Shown here one piece after another: positions 26,438-34,802 of a DNA stretch of 64,000 nt (position 1 is its first letter; each line of letters starts with the position of its first letter). Made by a program: the position numbers and the translations under genes. The notes beneath the pieces are model-generated. The model was not told where the DNA came from, did not search any database, and was given only the letters and a program-made list of their open reading frames with translations. The stretch is from Sporosarcina aquimarina (lineage in GTDB: Bacteria; Bacillota; Bacilli; Bacillales_A; Planococcaceae). The stretch covers positions 1-64,000 of the forward strand of contig NZ_JAMBOM010000008.1 of the NCBI RefSeq assembly GCF_023715615.1, written 5' to 3'.

Positions 26438-27295
26438 TCATTCTATTCCAAGGTATTCTTCGAGTGTGATATTTTTCTTGAAAATCTGTTCAGATATTGG
26501 TTTACCAACATATCGGTAATGCCACGCCTCATGCATGTACCCTGTAATATCTTCTTTGTGATTCGGGTAGCGCAAAATGAAACCATAGCGATGTGCATTT
26601 GCCAGCAACCACTTGCCTGCTTCGGTTGTACCGAACGATGAGGATGCCCAGTGTTTTTCGTGATTCACTTCACCAATATCAAATGCCAGACCCGTTTGAT
26701 GTTCTGAATAACCAGGTCGTGCGCTGTAGCGATCTGCTGCTTCTATTCCGTCGCGATCCACATAACGATTGTAAAGTGTTACTTGATAGTCGTAGGAACG
26801 GTATGTGCTGAACGCTGTTAAGTTAAAACTGGAGAGCTTAGCTTCCGCAGCCATTTCTTCAAATGCAGCACGAGCTTCTTTACTTTCACCAGGTGCAAAC
26901 GTTTCCGGTAGCGGATATTTTTTGTTAGCAATCAAGATGTTTTTCACATAGGTCGGTTCACTTGGCAATTTTTGTCCCTCCACATAACCTCCATCAAAAG
27001 GTGTGCCATCCTTGTCTGGTTCTGCTGATTCTTCAGGAGGAGCCGGCTCTACTTCTGCAGGAGGCAAATTTTGTTCGTTCTCTTCTTCCTTGTCTTCTGT
27101 CCCAGGGGAGGACTGTGGTTTTTCACTATCAGACTTCGATAAACCCGCTTGTTCTAGTGTTTTCTCAACGTTCCAATCATTGGTGCCAATCCAAATAATC
27201 AGTCCAATCATAACTGCTATGACAATTAGTAACGTCGCTTTTAGCCCTTTAGACTGTTTCTTGCTCGTTCGTCTTCTTTCTTGTCTTCGCTTCAT
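26438..27295 (-). CDS. VanY/LdcB-family D,D- or L,D-carboxypeptidase
   Basis: A 285-residue membrane-anchored protein. A basic N-terminus and one transmembrane helix (about residues 20-40) precede a Pro/Glu-rich spacer, then a VanY domain with the zinc-site motifs YSEHQTGLAFDIG and EAWHYRYVG. It trims D-Ala from peptidoglycan stem peptides; D,D versus L,D specificity cannot be read from the sequence. The open frame has an ATG seven codons upstream (27316). AGAAGG lies about 10 nt before ATG 27295, which I prefer, but either start is possible. Confidence 0.85.
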   Translation of the reverse strand: MKRRQERRRTSKKQSKGLKATLLIVIAVMIGLIIWIGTNDWNVEKTLEQAGLSKSDSEKPQSSPGTEDKEEENEQNLPPAEVEPAPPEESAEPDKDGTPFDGGYVEGQKLPSEPTYVKNILIANKKYPLPETFAPGESKEARAAFEEMAAEAKLSSFNLTAFSTYRSYDYQVTLYNRYVDRDGIEAADRYSARPGYSEHQTGLAFDIGEVNHEKHWASSSFGTTEAGKWLLANAHRYGFILRYPNHKEDITGYMHEAWHYRYVGKPISEQIFKKNITLEEYLGIE

Positions 27296-27484
27296 AAAAA
27301 ATTTGCCTTCTTTCATTGTTTCTCTTGCTATCTATTTTCAGTTTCTTGTATATTACAGGATCATTACAAACAGTCCATTTCATAGTCTACCATTATTTCT
27401 GGCTTAGGACTACTGTGCCTTTTTTAAAAGTGTGTGCTATGATTACTTTTTCAGTTTGATTTTTTTAGATGAAGGATGATTCTA

Positions 27485-28639
27485 TTGGCTAACCAACGAT
27501 GGCTTTCTGCCAGTTTTTTTGTTTTCTTCTTTACGTGGGGAATCTTTCTTCCCTACTGGACCGGATGGTTGACCATTGAAAAAGGTCTCACGGTTTCTAC
27601 AGCCAGTGTCATCATGGGCATCGGAATGGCAGCAAGAGCGCTCACTACCTTTCTCGTATTCCCTATATTAACCCATAGACACTCTCTAAGAAGAGTGGTG
27701 CAAGGGTTATCGATCCTCTCACTGTTGCTCGTCATTCTATACTTACCTAATTCTCCATTATGGGCCCTTGCAGTGATTACGATTTTGTTCAGTGCAGTTT
27801 ATCCTATGATTTTACCCGCTGTCGAGAGTGGTGCGACTCTACTCATGCAGTCTGAGCGGATCAATTATGGGAAAAGCCGTTCGTTTGGATCGATTGGATA
27901 TACAATCGCGTTACTGCTCGTGGGTCTAGCGACGTCCATTTGGAATGAGCAATCGATTTTATATTTAATGATTGTTGGCCTTGCTGTCGCTGTCTTATTT
28001 TTCATGAGAGGTGCACCTGCAGTTCTTGATATGGCACCTGAACGTACTTCTTCAAATGTCTCTCAGACCAAGTTAAGGACGTTATTCCAAACAAAAGGGT
28101 TTCTGGTCGTCACGATATTAGCTGTCTTGCTCCAAGGAGCTCATGCTGCGTATTATAGCTTTGGCTTTATTTACCTGGATGATCTGAATGTTTCAGGGTT
28201 TTGGATTGGGGTTATCTTAAACGTTGCTGTGTTGTTCGAGATTCTTTTTTTCCGCGTTTCTGACCGATTGTTAGCAAATGTAAAGATTTCAACGATGTTT
28301 TTAATTGCCGCTATTGGTTCAACCGTTCGTTGGATAATTGTTTTCCTGTTTCCGATTACAGCCGTGTTCGTTATTACACAAATGTTACATGCAATTTCTT
28401 TCGGTATAGCACATTATGCATTCATCCAATATATATCCACTCGCCTTCCAAAGCAGCAGATCGCCTCTGCGCAAGGCATGTATGCAGCATTCGCTATGAG
28501 CTTGAGTACAGCTTTTTTAACGATTCCCGCAGGGTATTTATATGATATCTCGCCAGGACTCGCTTTTTTAGGCATGGCGGCCTGTACAATCCCTGCCATC
28601 TTTATCGTTCTCATTACTCGACGAAAGCTTTCATACTAA
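27485..28639 (+). CDS. MFS transporter (HcaT/YwbF-like)
   Basis: A 384-residue major facilitator with 12 hydrophobic segments, of the MFS_1-like group that includes HcaT and Bacillus YwbF (FFTWGIFLPYWTGWL, YGKSRSFGSIGY, SFGIAHYAFIQYI). Substrate unknown. GAAGGA lies 8 nt before a TTG at 27485; the ATG at 27476 overlaps that site and is less likely. It is divergent from the VanY-type gene and ends at a bidirectional terminator. Confidence 0.8.
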   Translation: MANQRWLSASFFVFFFTWGIFLPYWTGWLTIEKGLTVSTASVIMGIGMAARALTTFLVFPILTHRHSLRRVVQGLSILSLLLVILYLPNSPLWALAVITILFSAVYPMILPAVESGATLLMQSERINYGKSRSFGSIGYTIALLLVGLATSIWNEQSILYLMIVGLAVAVLFFMRGAPAVLDMAPERTSSNVSQTKLRTLFQTKGFLVVTILAVLLQGAHAAYYSFGFIYLDDLNVSGFWIGVILNVAVLFEILFFRVSDRLLANVKISTMFLIAAIGSTVRWIIVFLFPITAVFVITQMLHAISFGIAHYAFIQYISTRLPKQQIASAQGMYAAFAMSLSTAFLTIPAGYLYDISPGLAFLGMAACTIPAIFIVLITRRKLSY

Positions 28640-28685
28640 AAAAAGGAAACAGCAGCGCTCCATGCGCATGGCCGTTTCCTTTTTT
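28638..28685. terminator. Bidirectional terminator
   Basis: AAAAAAAGGAAAC...GTTTCCTTTTTT hairpin between the convergent MFS and small membrane-protein genes. Confidence 0.88.
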
Positions 28686-28933
28686 CATCCTAACAATCTT
28701 AAAAACAAGATGACTGCGAGGGCAATCGCAAATAACATGGAGAGCCCTTGCATCCAACGGGACTCACGTATCATCCCTTGACTCTTGAATTGCTTAGCTC
28801 GAGCGCTATTTGTGAGAGCAAACAGCGCAATCATGCCAATCAATGCATTTTGCAAATCTAGCTTGACAATAAAATAGAGTGAAAATGCGCCTGCTAAGAC
28901 AATACCGATTCCATATATCCATTTACTGTTCAT
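28685..28933 (-). CDS. Small membrane protein, unknown
   Basis: An 82-residue protein with three likely transmembrane segments (about 4-22, 26-42, 60-80) and a basic loop ARAKQFKSQGMIRESRW. I do not recognise the family. The start at 28933 has GGAGGA 8 nt upstream; the longer frame to 28954 starts inside that site. It lies 90 nt downstream of the yidC terminator but on the same strand. It is likely real because of the ribosome binding site and terminator placement. Confidence 0.7.
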   Translation of the reverse strand: MNSKWIYGIGIVLAGAFSLYFIVKLDLQNALIGMIALFALTNSARAKQFKSQGMIRESRWMQGLSMLFAIALAVILFLRLLG

Positions 28934-28977
28934 CAGCATATTCCTCCATTTCACAGTCAGATTTATGTTTTGTAATT

Positions 28978-29006
28978 AAAAAAGAAGCCGGAGTAAGCTC
29001 TCCGGC
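28978..29006 (-). terminator. Terminator after yidC
   Basis: AGCCGGAG/CTCCGGCT stem followed by CTTTTTT on the minus strand. Confidence 0.88.
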
Positions 29007-29023
29007 TGATTTAGCTATAAAAG

Positions 29024-29878
29024 TTACTTTCCTTTTTTCTTGCTGTTGTTATGTTTTTTATCTTCTGGGTCGACAATTTCTACATCGACCTGACCGTCAG
29101 CTTCAACAGCTAGTTCTGCTGCAGTGTGTTTATAGTAGAATTTACGTCCGAGATATGTTTGGAAAATCATGAACAAACCACCTACTGCCCAATAAAGAGG
29201 GAGTGCAGCAGCCACTCGATACGAGATGAACATAATCATAATTGGTGAAATGTAGACAAATAATTTCATTTGAGCTTTTTGCTGCTCTGGCATCGTCCAA
29301 AGTGAAACTCTTGCTTGAACGAAGTACACAGCACCTGCAACAAGCATCATAATCATATCAGGTTTCCCTAGCTCAAACCATAAAAATTGATGACTTTTCA
29401 CTACATCATCAGCATACAAGATTGCAAAGTACAGACCCATAATGATTGGCATTTGAATCACTAATGGAAGACAACCCATGTTTAACGGATTCACATTATG
29501 TTTTGAATAGAGGCCCATCATTTCTTGTTGTAACTTCATCTGTTCTTCTTTGTTGCCTGCTTCTTTAGCTGTTTTCATCTGTTTTTGGATCGTTTCCATT
29601 TCAGGTTTCAACGCATCCATTTTCACTTTCATTTCTTGCTGTGACTTGTAGTTCTTCAACATGAGCGGCATTAGGATTAATCGGATCCCCATCGTGATGA
29701 CGATGATTGCGAGTCCATAGCTTCCGTTAAATGCTTCTCCTAGAGTATGAAGCAACCAGTCCATTGGTTTTACAAATATTCCATAGAACGTCCCTCTTTT
29801 TTCCTCAACACTCGTACAACCACTTAATAACACTGCGGCTGTAGCCAACATCGTTATAAATCCAATTCTTTTTTTCAC
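29024..29878 (-). CDS. yidC: YidC/Oxa1/SpoIIIJ-type membrane protein insertase
   Basis: A 284-residue insertase. A lipoprotein signal peptide ends at LLSGC, and five transmembrane segments follow. The conserved hydrophilic-groove arginine is in GIRLILMPLML, and the cytoplasmic hairpin is rich in Lys/Met/Gln (residues 75-115). The C-terminal tail is acidic then basic. It inserts membrane proteins with or without SecYEG. The open frame begins at 29893, but AAGGTGG lies 5 nt before the GTG at 29878. A promoter is at 29990-30019. No MifM-like stalling ORF is obvious in the 105-nt leader. Confidence 0.92.
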   Translation of the reverse strand: MKKRIGFITMLATAAVLLSGCTSVEEKRGTFYGIFVKPMDWLLHTLGEAFNGSYGLAIIVITMGIRLILMPLMLKNYKSQQEMKVKMDALKPEMETIQKQMKTAKEAGNKEEQMKLQQEMMGLYSKHNVNPLNMGCLPLVIQMPIIMGLYFAILYADDVVKSHQFLWFELGKPDMIMMLVAGAVYFVQARVSLWTMPEQQKAQMKLFVYISPIMIMFISYRVAAALPLYWAVGGLFMIFQTYLGRKFYYKHTAAELAVEADGQVDVEIVDPEDKKHNNSKKKGK

Positions 29879-29989
29879 GAAATCCACCTTCACTATTTTT
29901 CAAACTATTAGCAATCCGGATTTTCATAGGAAACCGCAGATTGACTAACGGGTTTTTTTCAATTACAGACGGTCGTCGTCTCTTCAAAA

Positions 29990-30019
29990 AGTATACCCTA
30001 ATCCCGTTCACAATTACAA
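29990..30019 (-). promoter_or_regulatory. Sigma-A promoter of yidC
   Basis: TTGTAA, an 18-nt spacer and TATACT on the minus strand, about 110 nt upstream of the GTG start. Confidence 0.6.
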
Positions 30020-30060
30020 CGAAACCTATTATGAAAAAACTGATTTCTTATGAACAATAC

Positions 30061-30106
30061 AAAAAAACCTGCATTTGGTGACAATTTAGACACTTTGCAG
30101 GTTTTG
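30061..30106 (-). terminator. Terminator after the YtxH-like gene
   Basis: AAAACCTGCA and TGCAGGTTTT form a long-looped hairpin followed by a run of Ts on the minus strand. Confidence 0.75.
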
Positions 30107-30172
30107 TAATTAATCAGGCGATGAATCACGTGTTATTTAGATAATCTGATAGTGGTTAGCGTTTCATTAGTT

Positions 30173-30550
30173 TCACTTAGACTTTACAGAATCCGATTTT
30201 GCTTCTTTAGACTCAAGCTCGTCCGTAATTTCTTTGTCTTCTTTTTTGTGATAAAGACCATCTTCTTTAGAGGCCTTCCCTTTATCTTCAACCACTTGGT
30301 TGTAGTAATGAACGCTAGTTTGAGCTCCTTCGCTCACCATTTTGTTGTCTTGGAAATCGTACGGATCGGACATGCCACGTTTAGTTTGGTCCGAGTAGTC
30401 TGCTTTTTTAGATTGAACAAAAGAATCGACTTTCGTAACTAAATTGTTCACAGCTACTTGCGCTTTGTCACGATTCTCTTTTTTACTGAAATACGCATAT
30501 GCTCCGGCTGCAATTGTTGCAAGTAGAATACCATTACGTTTTTTAGCCAT
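30173..30550 (-). CDS. YtxH-like general stress protein
   Basis: A 125-residue protein with a short N-terminal transmembrane segment (about 5-22, GILLATIAAGAYAYF) and a highly charged, probably disordered, Lys/Glu/Asp-rich remainder. The N-terminal layout matches the YtxH family, several members of which are sigma-B dependent. GGAGGT lies 9 nt before the ATG at 30550. A sigma-B consensus promoter at 30607-30631 places the gene in the general stress regulon. Biochemical role unknown. Confidence 0.8.
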   Translation of the reverse strand: MAKKRNGILLATIAAGAYAYFSKKENRDKAQVAVNNLVTKVDSFVQSKKADYSDQTKRGMSDPYDFQDNKMVSEGAQTSVHYYNQVVEDKGKASKEDGLYHKKEDKEITDELESKEAKSDSVKSK

Positions 30551-30606
30551 GAAAATCAAACCTCCAAATTTTTACTTAACTTTTAGTATAGGTCCATGTA
30601 ACAAGT

Positions 30607-30631
30607 ATACCCCACTTCTACTTTGCCAAAC
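30607..30631 (-). promoter_or_regulatory. Sigma-B promoter of the YtxH-like gene
   Basis: GTTTGG, a 13-nt spacer and GGGTAT on the minus strand, about 57 nt upstream of the start codon. The -10 is perfect and the GTTT core of the -35 is intact. Confidence 0.85.
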
Positions 30632-30730
30632 GCAACTAACATTTCATTTTCATGACAAGTCTGACTATCGCTAGTTTTCAATACCTGCATTTGTTATGAT
30701 GAGAGAAAGGAATGATGAGGTGAAAGCGCA

Positions 30731-31228
30731 ATGATTCGACAAATGATTGAGGAAGATATTGCTGCCGTCCAACACATTGCCCGTGCCACTTGGAAAGATA
30801 CGTATAAAGAGCTTTTGCCTGAATTTGTTCAACAAAAATTTCTCGATAGCGCTTACTCAACGCCCATGTTATTGAAGCGTATGGAAAAGACAGAGGTTTT
30901 AATCGCTGAGCGCGACGGACGTGCTGTTGGATTTTTCAACATGACTCAAATTGATGTTGATGGAGATGCCGAGCTGACCGCACTTTATGTCCTTCCAGAC
31001 TATCAGCGACAAGGCATAGGGATGGAGCTATTTGCTGGTGCACTGACGCTACTGAGTGATGCTATGAAGCTATTCGTATACGTAGATGATTTAAATGATC
31101 CCGCAAAAGCATTCTATGAGAAGCTAGGTTTTGAGTTACTTGAAGTATTCGATGAAGACTTTGAAGGGGTTCCCGTTGAAACAGCACAATATGTTTATAT
31201 GATTCGGCAATCCGCTTTATGCATCTAA
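30731..31228 (+). CDS. GNAT family N-acetyltransferase
   Basis: A 165-residue single GNAT domain. Acetyl-CoA pyrophosphate loop QRQGIG near residues 94-99 and the C-terminal NDPAKAFYEKLGFE motif are clear. Substrate unknown. GAGGTGAAAG precedes the ATG. It is divergent from the YtxH-like gene and ends at a terminator shared with the DUF4064 gene. Confidence 0.88.
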   Translation: MIRQMIEEDIAAVQHIARATWKDTYKELLPEFVQQKFLDSAYSTPMLLKRMEKTEVLIAERDGRAVGFFNMTQIDVDGDAELTALYVLPDYQRQGIGMELFAGALTLLSDAMKLFVYVDDLNDPAKAFYEKLGFELLEVFDEDFEGVPVETAQYVYMIRQSALCI

Positions 31229-31231
31229 TTC

Positions 31232-31273
31232 AAAAACGTCCTATTCGGAACCTACCGAACAGGACGTTTTTTT
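31232..31273. terminator. Bidirectional terminator
   Basis: AAAAACGTCCT...AGGACGTTTTTTT with an inner TTCGG/CCGAA arm, between convergent genes. Confidence 0.9.
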
Positions 31274-31278
31274 ATTAT

Positions 31279-31758
31279 TTACAATGGACGCATACCGCCA
31301 TCTTCTGGAGGTGTGTCAGTAATGATGTGTTCATCAGGAACCATTGTTTTAGGTTTCTTCGTCAAGCAGAGAATACCTGCGATATAAAGTAAGATTGAAG
31401 TAAGAGAAAGAATACCTCCTGTTAATCCTCCAATTATGAACATGATTCCTGCAAGTTTCGGATTTTTGTTATTCCAAATGTTGACCAATCCGATAATTGT
31501 CAGTACTAAACTTATAACTAGGAATACAACTCCTAGCCACAGGAATCCTCCGAGTGCATTGAAGATTGTAAAGAACATATCGATATCTGCCGGTGTCATT
31601 GCAGGATCTGAATACAAGTCCATTTCCATTTCCGTGCGAAGATCAGGATTTGAGCTAAACATTTTAAATATGACCGCACCAAAAACAGATGCTATAATTC
31701 CGAATACTGTAAATACCAATCCTATGATTCCTAATACTTTTTCTGCCGTTCGATTCAC
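31279..31758 (-). CDS. DUF4064 domain membrane protein
   Basis: A 159-residue protein with four transmembrane helices: two pairs around residues 8-33 and 65-135, ending in the typical ILLYIAGILCLTKKPK before a short polar tail. It resembles DUF4064 proteins of Bacillales; no function is known. A GTG start follows TGAGGCGATG. Monocistronic by position. Confidence 0.75.
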   Translation of the reverse strand: MNRTAEKVLGIIGLVFTVFGIIASVFGAVIFKMFSSNPDLRTEMEMDLYSDPAMTPADIDMFFTIFNALGGFLWLGVVFLVISLVLTIIGLVNIWNNKNPKLAGIMFIIGGLTGGILSLTSILLYIAGILCLTKKPKTMVPDEHIITDTPPEDGGMRPL

Positions 31759-31837
31759 TTACATCGCCTCACTTTTTCTAGTTGTAGTCTACTATACGAC
31801 TGAATTCACAAAACGTTTCATTTTTTAGGTATTTCCT

Positions 31838-31872
31838 AAAAAAACGGAGCGCCTAAACACAGCGTTCCGCTT
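31838..31872 (-). terminator. Terminator after the YjdJ-like gene
   Basis: GCGGAACGC/GCGCTCCGT stem (one mismatch) followed by seven Ts on the minus strand. Confidence 0.75.
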
Positions 31873-31882
31873 TAACTTTTCG

Positions 31883-32164
31883 TTATGCTTTCACATCGTT
31901 GTATTCTTCGTATCGGTTGAACGCGGTTACTACATATGAACAAACCGCTTCCATCTTCAGGTTGTTTTCCCGAGCATAGTCAGCAGCACGGTCTAAAAGT
32001 TTCTTCGCAACGCCTCCACCACGAAGTTCTTCCGAAACGAAAGTATGATCCATGACCATGACATCTCCGAGAAGTGTCCACGTAATTTCAGCTAGCGTTT
32101 TACCATCTTGCTGCTTGCGAAATGCATACGCATCTCCTCCGAGATCTTTGTATTCAAATTCCAT
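31883..32164 (-). CDS. YjdJ/YidJ-type small GNAT acetyltransferase
   Basis: A 93-residue minimal GNAT protein. ADIT-like segment (LAEITWTLLGDVMVMDHTFV), then a Gly-rich CoA loop RGGGVAKKLLDRA and the conserved CSYVV-F segment near the C-terminus. This short class is common and of unknown substrate. AAGGGAGG precedes the ATG. Confidence 0.85.
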   Translation of the reverse strand: MEFEYKDLGGDAYAFRKQQDGKTLAEITWTLLGDVMVMDHTFVSEELRGGGVAKKLLDRAADYARENNLKMEAVCSYVVTAFNRYEEYNDVKA

Positions 32165-32228
32165 GAGAACAGCCTCCCTTTTAATTGGATGATTCGGGTA
32201 TTTAGATAATCCAACGATACTTACTTAG

Positions 32229-33113
32229 TTATTGAAACACGGATTTCACTGAATCCACAAGCCCTTGGAAAAATTCTTTGACTTTATCCCAAAAACCGGG
32301 ATCAATTTCACCTAATTTGTCCTTAACCTTTGTAGCCATATCATCCAGTTGCTGAGAAAATTTAGAGAAATCTATATCTAATTTACTAATCCGGTTCATC
32401 AAGTCAATTAATAATTGACGATCAGCGTCACTTAGCTCTATTTTGTGCTTTTCTAGTTGTTCTTTGACAATTTTTTCGACGTCTTCTTTAGTCGCAGGGT
32501 TTTTGTCTGAAATCTGCTGTTTAATATCCGTCAATAGTTCAGCAACTTTGTCTTTGTCTACACCTTTTTCAGATAGCGTCGTCGCAACATCCAATTCGTC
32601 ATTGGCTACATCCGTACGTTCCTTATCTAGTGATTCTCCACTTACTTCATAAGCTTTGTAGATACCGACTAATGCAGAATGACCAGTAACTTTCTTAGGG
32701 GCTGCTACTTCCACTTTAGCATCTTCAATCCCTGCAGTCAGCATAGCTGTCGCATACATGTCTGGTGTGACTTGAGTAATATTGTCTTGCGTAACAATCG
32801 AAATCACAAGCCCTTTACCTGCATCTTGCCGCATAATTTTCGCTGAAGAATACATACGAGCATTCGGATCGCCGTCTTTAATATACGTAACAAGATCTTT
32901 ACCTGTTACTTCAATTTCTTCTACTTCTGCCTCTTCTTCAACTTTTAAGCTCTTTTTCACACTAGCCCGTTCGTCATCGGAAAGGTTGGCACCGTAAACT
33001 ACGATTGGTACTCCCAGCTTTTCATTAATGGTCGATTCTGCTGATGCACTGTTCGGTAACAATAGTCCCACAGAGAGCATCAATGCAAGACTAGCAGTAA
33101 GCGTTCGTTTCAT
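32229..33113 (-). CDS. DUF1002 secreted protein (YpuA-like)
   Basis: A 294-residue exported protein. A signal peptide with likely cleavage after NSASA (residue 25) leads to a DUF1002 region: VVYGANLSDDERASVKKSL, GKGLVISIVTQDNITQVTP and GHSALVGIYKAYE are family hallmarks. The C-terminal third is helical and charged with an amphipathic end (FWDKVKEFFQGLVDSVKSVF). Function unknown. AGGAGGT lies 8 nt before the ATG at 33113; the longer frame to 33140 is unlikely. It is 54 nt from cvfB on the same strand. Confidence 0.85.
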   Translation of the reverse strand: MKRTLTASLALMLSVGLLLPNSASAESTINEKLGVPIVVYGANLSDDERASVKKSLKVEEEAEVEEIEVTGKDLVTYIKDGDPNARMYSSAKIMRQDAGKGLVISIVTQDNITQVTPDMYATAMLTAGIEDAKVEVAAPKKVTGHSALVGIYKAYEVSGESLDKERTDVANDELDVATTLSEKGVDKDKVAELLTDIKQQISDKNPATKEDVEKIVKEQLEKHKIELSDADRQLLIDLMNRISKLDIDFSKFSQQLDDMATKVKDKLGEIDPGFWDKVKEFFQGLVDSVKSVFQ

Positions 33114-33167
33114 TTTCTTACCTCCTCGTTTCCAATACATACGAAATCTTTAGCTAAAAGGTTCCCG

Positions 33168-34028
33168 TCAATCTTTGAGTGATGTCCAACCATCCCGCTG
33201 TTCAATCTTACCGTTTTTCATCAATCTGCCGAGTGCTCGTTTGAAAGCGCCTTTACTTAGGTTGAACATTTCCTCGATTTCCTCAGGTGTCGACTTATCG
33301 GTAAATGGCATTTTACCGTTAGTCTCTTGTAAATATGCGTAAATCATTTCTGCATCGTCGTCCAAACGTTCCTGCTTACGAGGAAGTAGTGACCCATTTA
33401 GAGTTCCGTCTTCCTGTACATCAATAATTCGAACTGAAAGCTCTTCTCCAAGACGTGGCTCGGACGCCATTTCGCTAGCGTGGATAAATATCCGGAAATT
33501 ATCAGGAATGCTTAGCAAGAACGCTCCTACTGGTAGCAACCGGTAAGGACGTGCGGTTAAATTATCGTTCATGCGCCATTGTTCTGCAATTCCCATGACA
33601 TCTAGTACGCGTTCTTCCGTCGCGAGTCGTCCGAAGATCGTGCCTGCTGGATCTGTTCGAAGTGTCATATACAGCGCATCATCAATCTTTGGCCATAACT
33701 TTCGGACATGAGGCAGATCCGCTTTGTTCACGAGTACTTCGAAAGCTGCACCAATATCAACGTATGCTCCGAACTTGTCGTCGACCCGTAATACCCGTGC
33801 CCAGCCGTACGTTCCCATTGTCATGTGTGGCAATTGCATCGATGCCGCGAGTTCCCCACGACGATTCATGAATAGGAAAACGTCTGGAGTGTCTCCTGTT
33901 TGTAGTGTTTCCGGTGCTTCAGAAGCGTTCATATACAATTCTGTTCCATCTAAATCGAGTGACCAGCGCGAGCCTTCAAGCTCCAGTACCCGAACTTTTT
34001 GAACTGTTCCTGCAAATGTATTTGTCAT
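33168..34028 (-). CDS. cvfB: CvfB/YitL family S1 RNA-binding protein
   Basis: A 286-residue protein with three S1-like domains and a C-terminal winged helix (PFTDKSTPEEIEEMFNLSKGAFKRALGRLMKNGKI). The YGWARVLRVDDKFGAYVDIG block is the best S1 repeat. In Staphylococcus CvfB binds RNA and affects virulence gene expression; the role in non-pathogens is unclear. GGGAGAATAAG precedes the ATG. Confidence 0.9.
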   Translation of the reverse strand: MTNTFAGTVQKVRVLELEGSRWSLDLDGTELYMNASEAPETLQTGDTPDVFLFMNRRGELAASMQLPHMTMGTYGWARVLRVDDKFGAYVDIGAAFEVLVNKADLPHVRKLWPKIDDALYMTLRTDPAGTIFGRLATEERVLDVMGIAEQWRMNDNLTARPYRLLPVGAFLLSIPDNFRIFIHASEMASEPRLGEELSVRIIDVQEDGTLNGSLLPRKQERLDDDAEMIYAYLQETNGKMPFTDKSTPEEIEEMFNLSKGAFKRALGRLMKNGKIEQRDGWTSLKD

Positions 34029-34065
34029 CTTATTCTCCCATTTCCTTAAATAATTGTTAGTAAAC

Positions 34066-34473
34066 TTATTCGTTGCGCTGTTTGAGTGCAGTCACGAAGC
34101 TTTTGTCTTCATTCATTGCTTGTACAAGATCTGTAATTCGATCCATCGCGTCCCAGCTTAAGTGATGTTCAATTCCTTCTACATCTCCGTATATATTTTC
34201 TTCCTTCACTCCAATTATTCGTAAAAATTGTTCTAGCAATTCATGTCGTTGCACCAGACGTTCACCAAAATTACGACCGCGTACGGTTAAGCTGATATCT
34301 TTATATCGTTCATAAATGACGTAACCTTCTTTGTGCAAGCGTTGCGCCATTTTCGTAACTGATGATGGAAGTACGGCGAGCGATTCTGCGACATCCGAAA
34401 CTCTTGCCTGACCTTTTGCTTCAATTTGCAAGTAAATTTGTTCAATATAGTCTTCCATACTCGGTGTTGCCAA
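34066..34473 (-). CDS. mntR: MntR, manganese-responsive DtxR-type repressor
   Basis: A 135-residue Mn2+ sensor repressing Mn uptake genes. The longest frame starts at 34572, but GGAGGT sits 7 nt before TTG 34473. That start makes the metal ligands Asp8, Glu11, His77, Glu99, Glu102 and His103 fall at exactly the B. subtilis MntR numbers. Winged HTH is residues about 20-65 and the dimerisation helix follows. No Mn transporter gene lies next to it here. It is divergent from the Lmo0937-like gene. Confidence 0.95.
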   Translation of the reverse strand: MATPSMEDYIEQIYLQIEAKGQARVSDVAESLAVLPSSVTKMAQRLHKEGYVIYERYKDISLTVRGRNFGERLVQRHELLEQFLRIIGVKEENIYGDVEGIEHHLSWDAMDRITDLVQAMNEDKSFVTALKQRNE

Positions 34474-34529
34474 TCCAAGCACCTCCGGTAACATTTTATA
34501 GCCTAATATCCTAAAATAATTTTTTACGT

Positions 34530-34555
34530 GTTTAACACATTTTGTTGCTGGGTAT
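34530..34555 (+). promoter_or_regulatory. Sigma-B promoter of the Lmo0937-like gene
   Basis: Perfect GTTTAA, a 14-nt spacer and perfect GGGTAT on the plus strand, 50 nt upstream of the ATG. This is the best sigma-B match in the window. Confidence 0.9.
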
Positions 34556-34605
34556 CTAAACAACATAACCAATTAAATCACAATCTCGAAAGGAGTGAAC
34601 GACAC

Positions 34606-34761
34606 ATGGGTAAATTACTTTGGATTATCATTGTAGCACTAATTGCATTCTGGGTGCTCGGCCTAGTTTTCAAAATCGGTGGTGGCCTTATTCATATCTT
34701 GCTCGTCATCGCACTAATCGTATTTATTCTTAATATGATTTCTGGTAGACGGTCAGTTTAA
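34606..34761 (+). CDS. Lmo0937-like small membrane protein (51 residues)
   Basis: A 51-residue protein with two hydrophobic segments (LLWIIIVALIAFWVLGLVF and HILLVIALIVFILNMI) separated by KIGGGL. It matches the Lmo0937/DUF5670 type of tiny membrane proteins, whose Listeria member is in the sigma-B regulon. AAAGGAG is about 10 nt before the ATG; the longer frame to 34528 has no such site. A perfect sigma-B promoter lies upstream and a terminator directly downstream. Function unknown. Confidence 0.88.
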   Translation: MGKLLWIIIVALIAFWVLGLVFKIGGGLIHILLVIALIVFILNMISGRRSV

Positions 34762-34763
34762 AT

Positions 34764-34797
34764 AAAGGGATGTCGGTTTTCACCGACATCCCTTTTT
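34764..34797. terminator. Bidirectional terminator
   Basis: AAAGGGATGTCGG/CCGACATCCCTTT hairpin with T-run on the plus strand; the opposite strand may serve the double-GNAT gene. Confidence 0.88.
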
Positions 34798-34802
34798 CAC
34801 GT

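Noticed and set aside
29805..30011. A MifM-like regulatory peptide overlapping the yidC start
   Set aside because: The frame has no ribosome binding site and overlaps yidC by about 70 bp; no stalling motif recognised.
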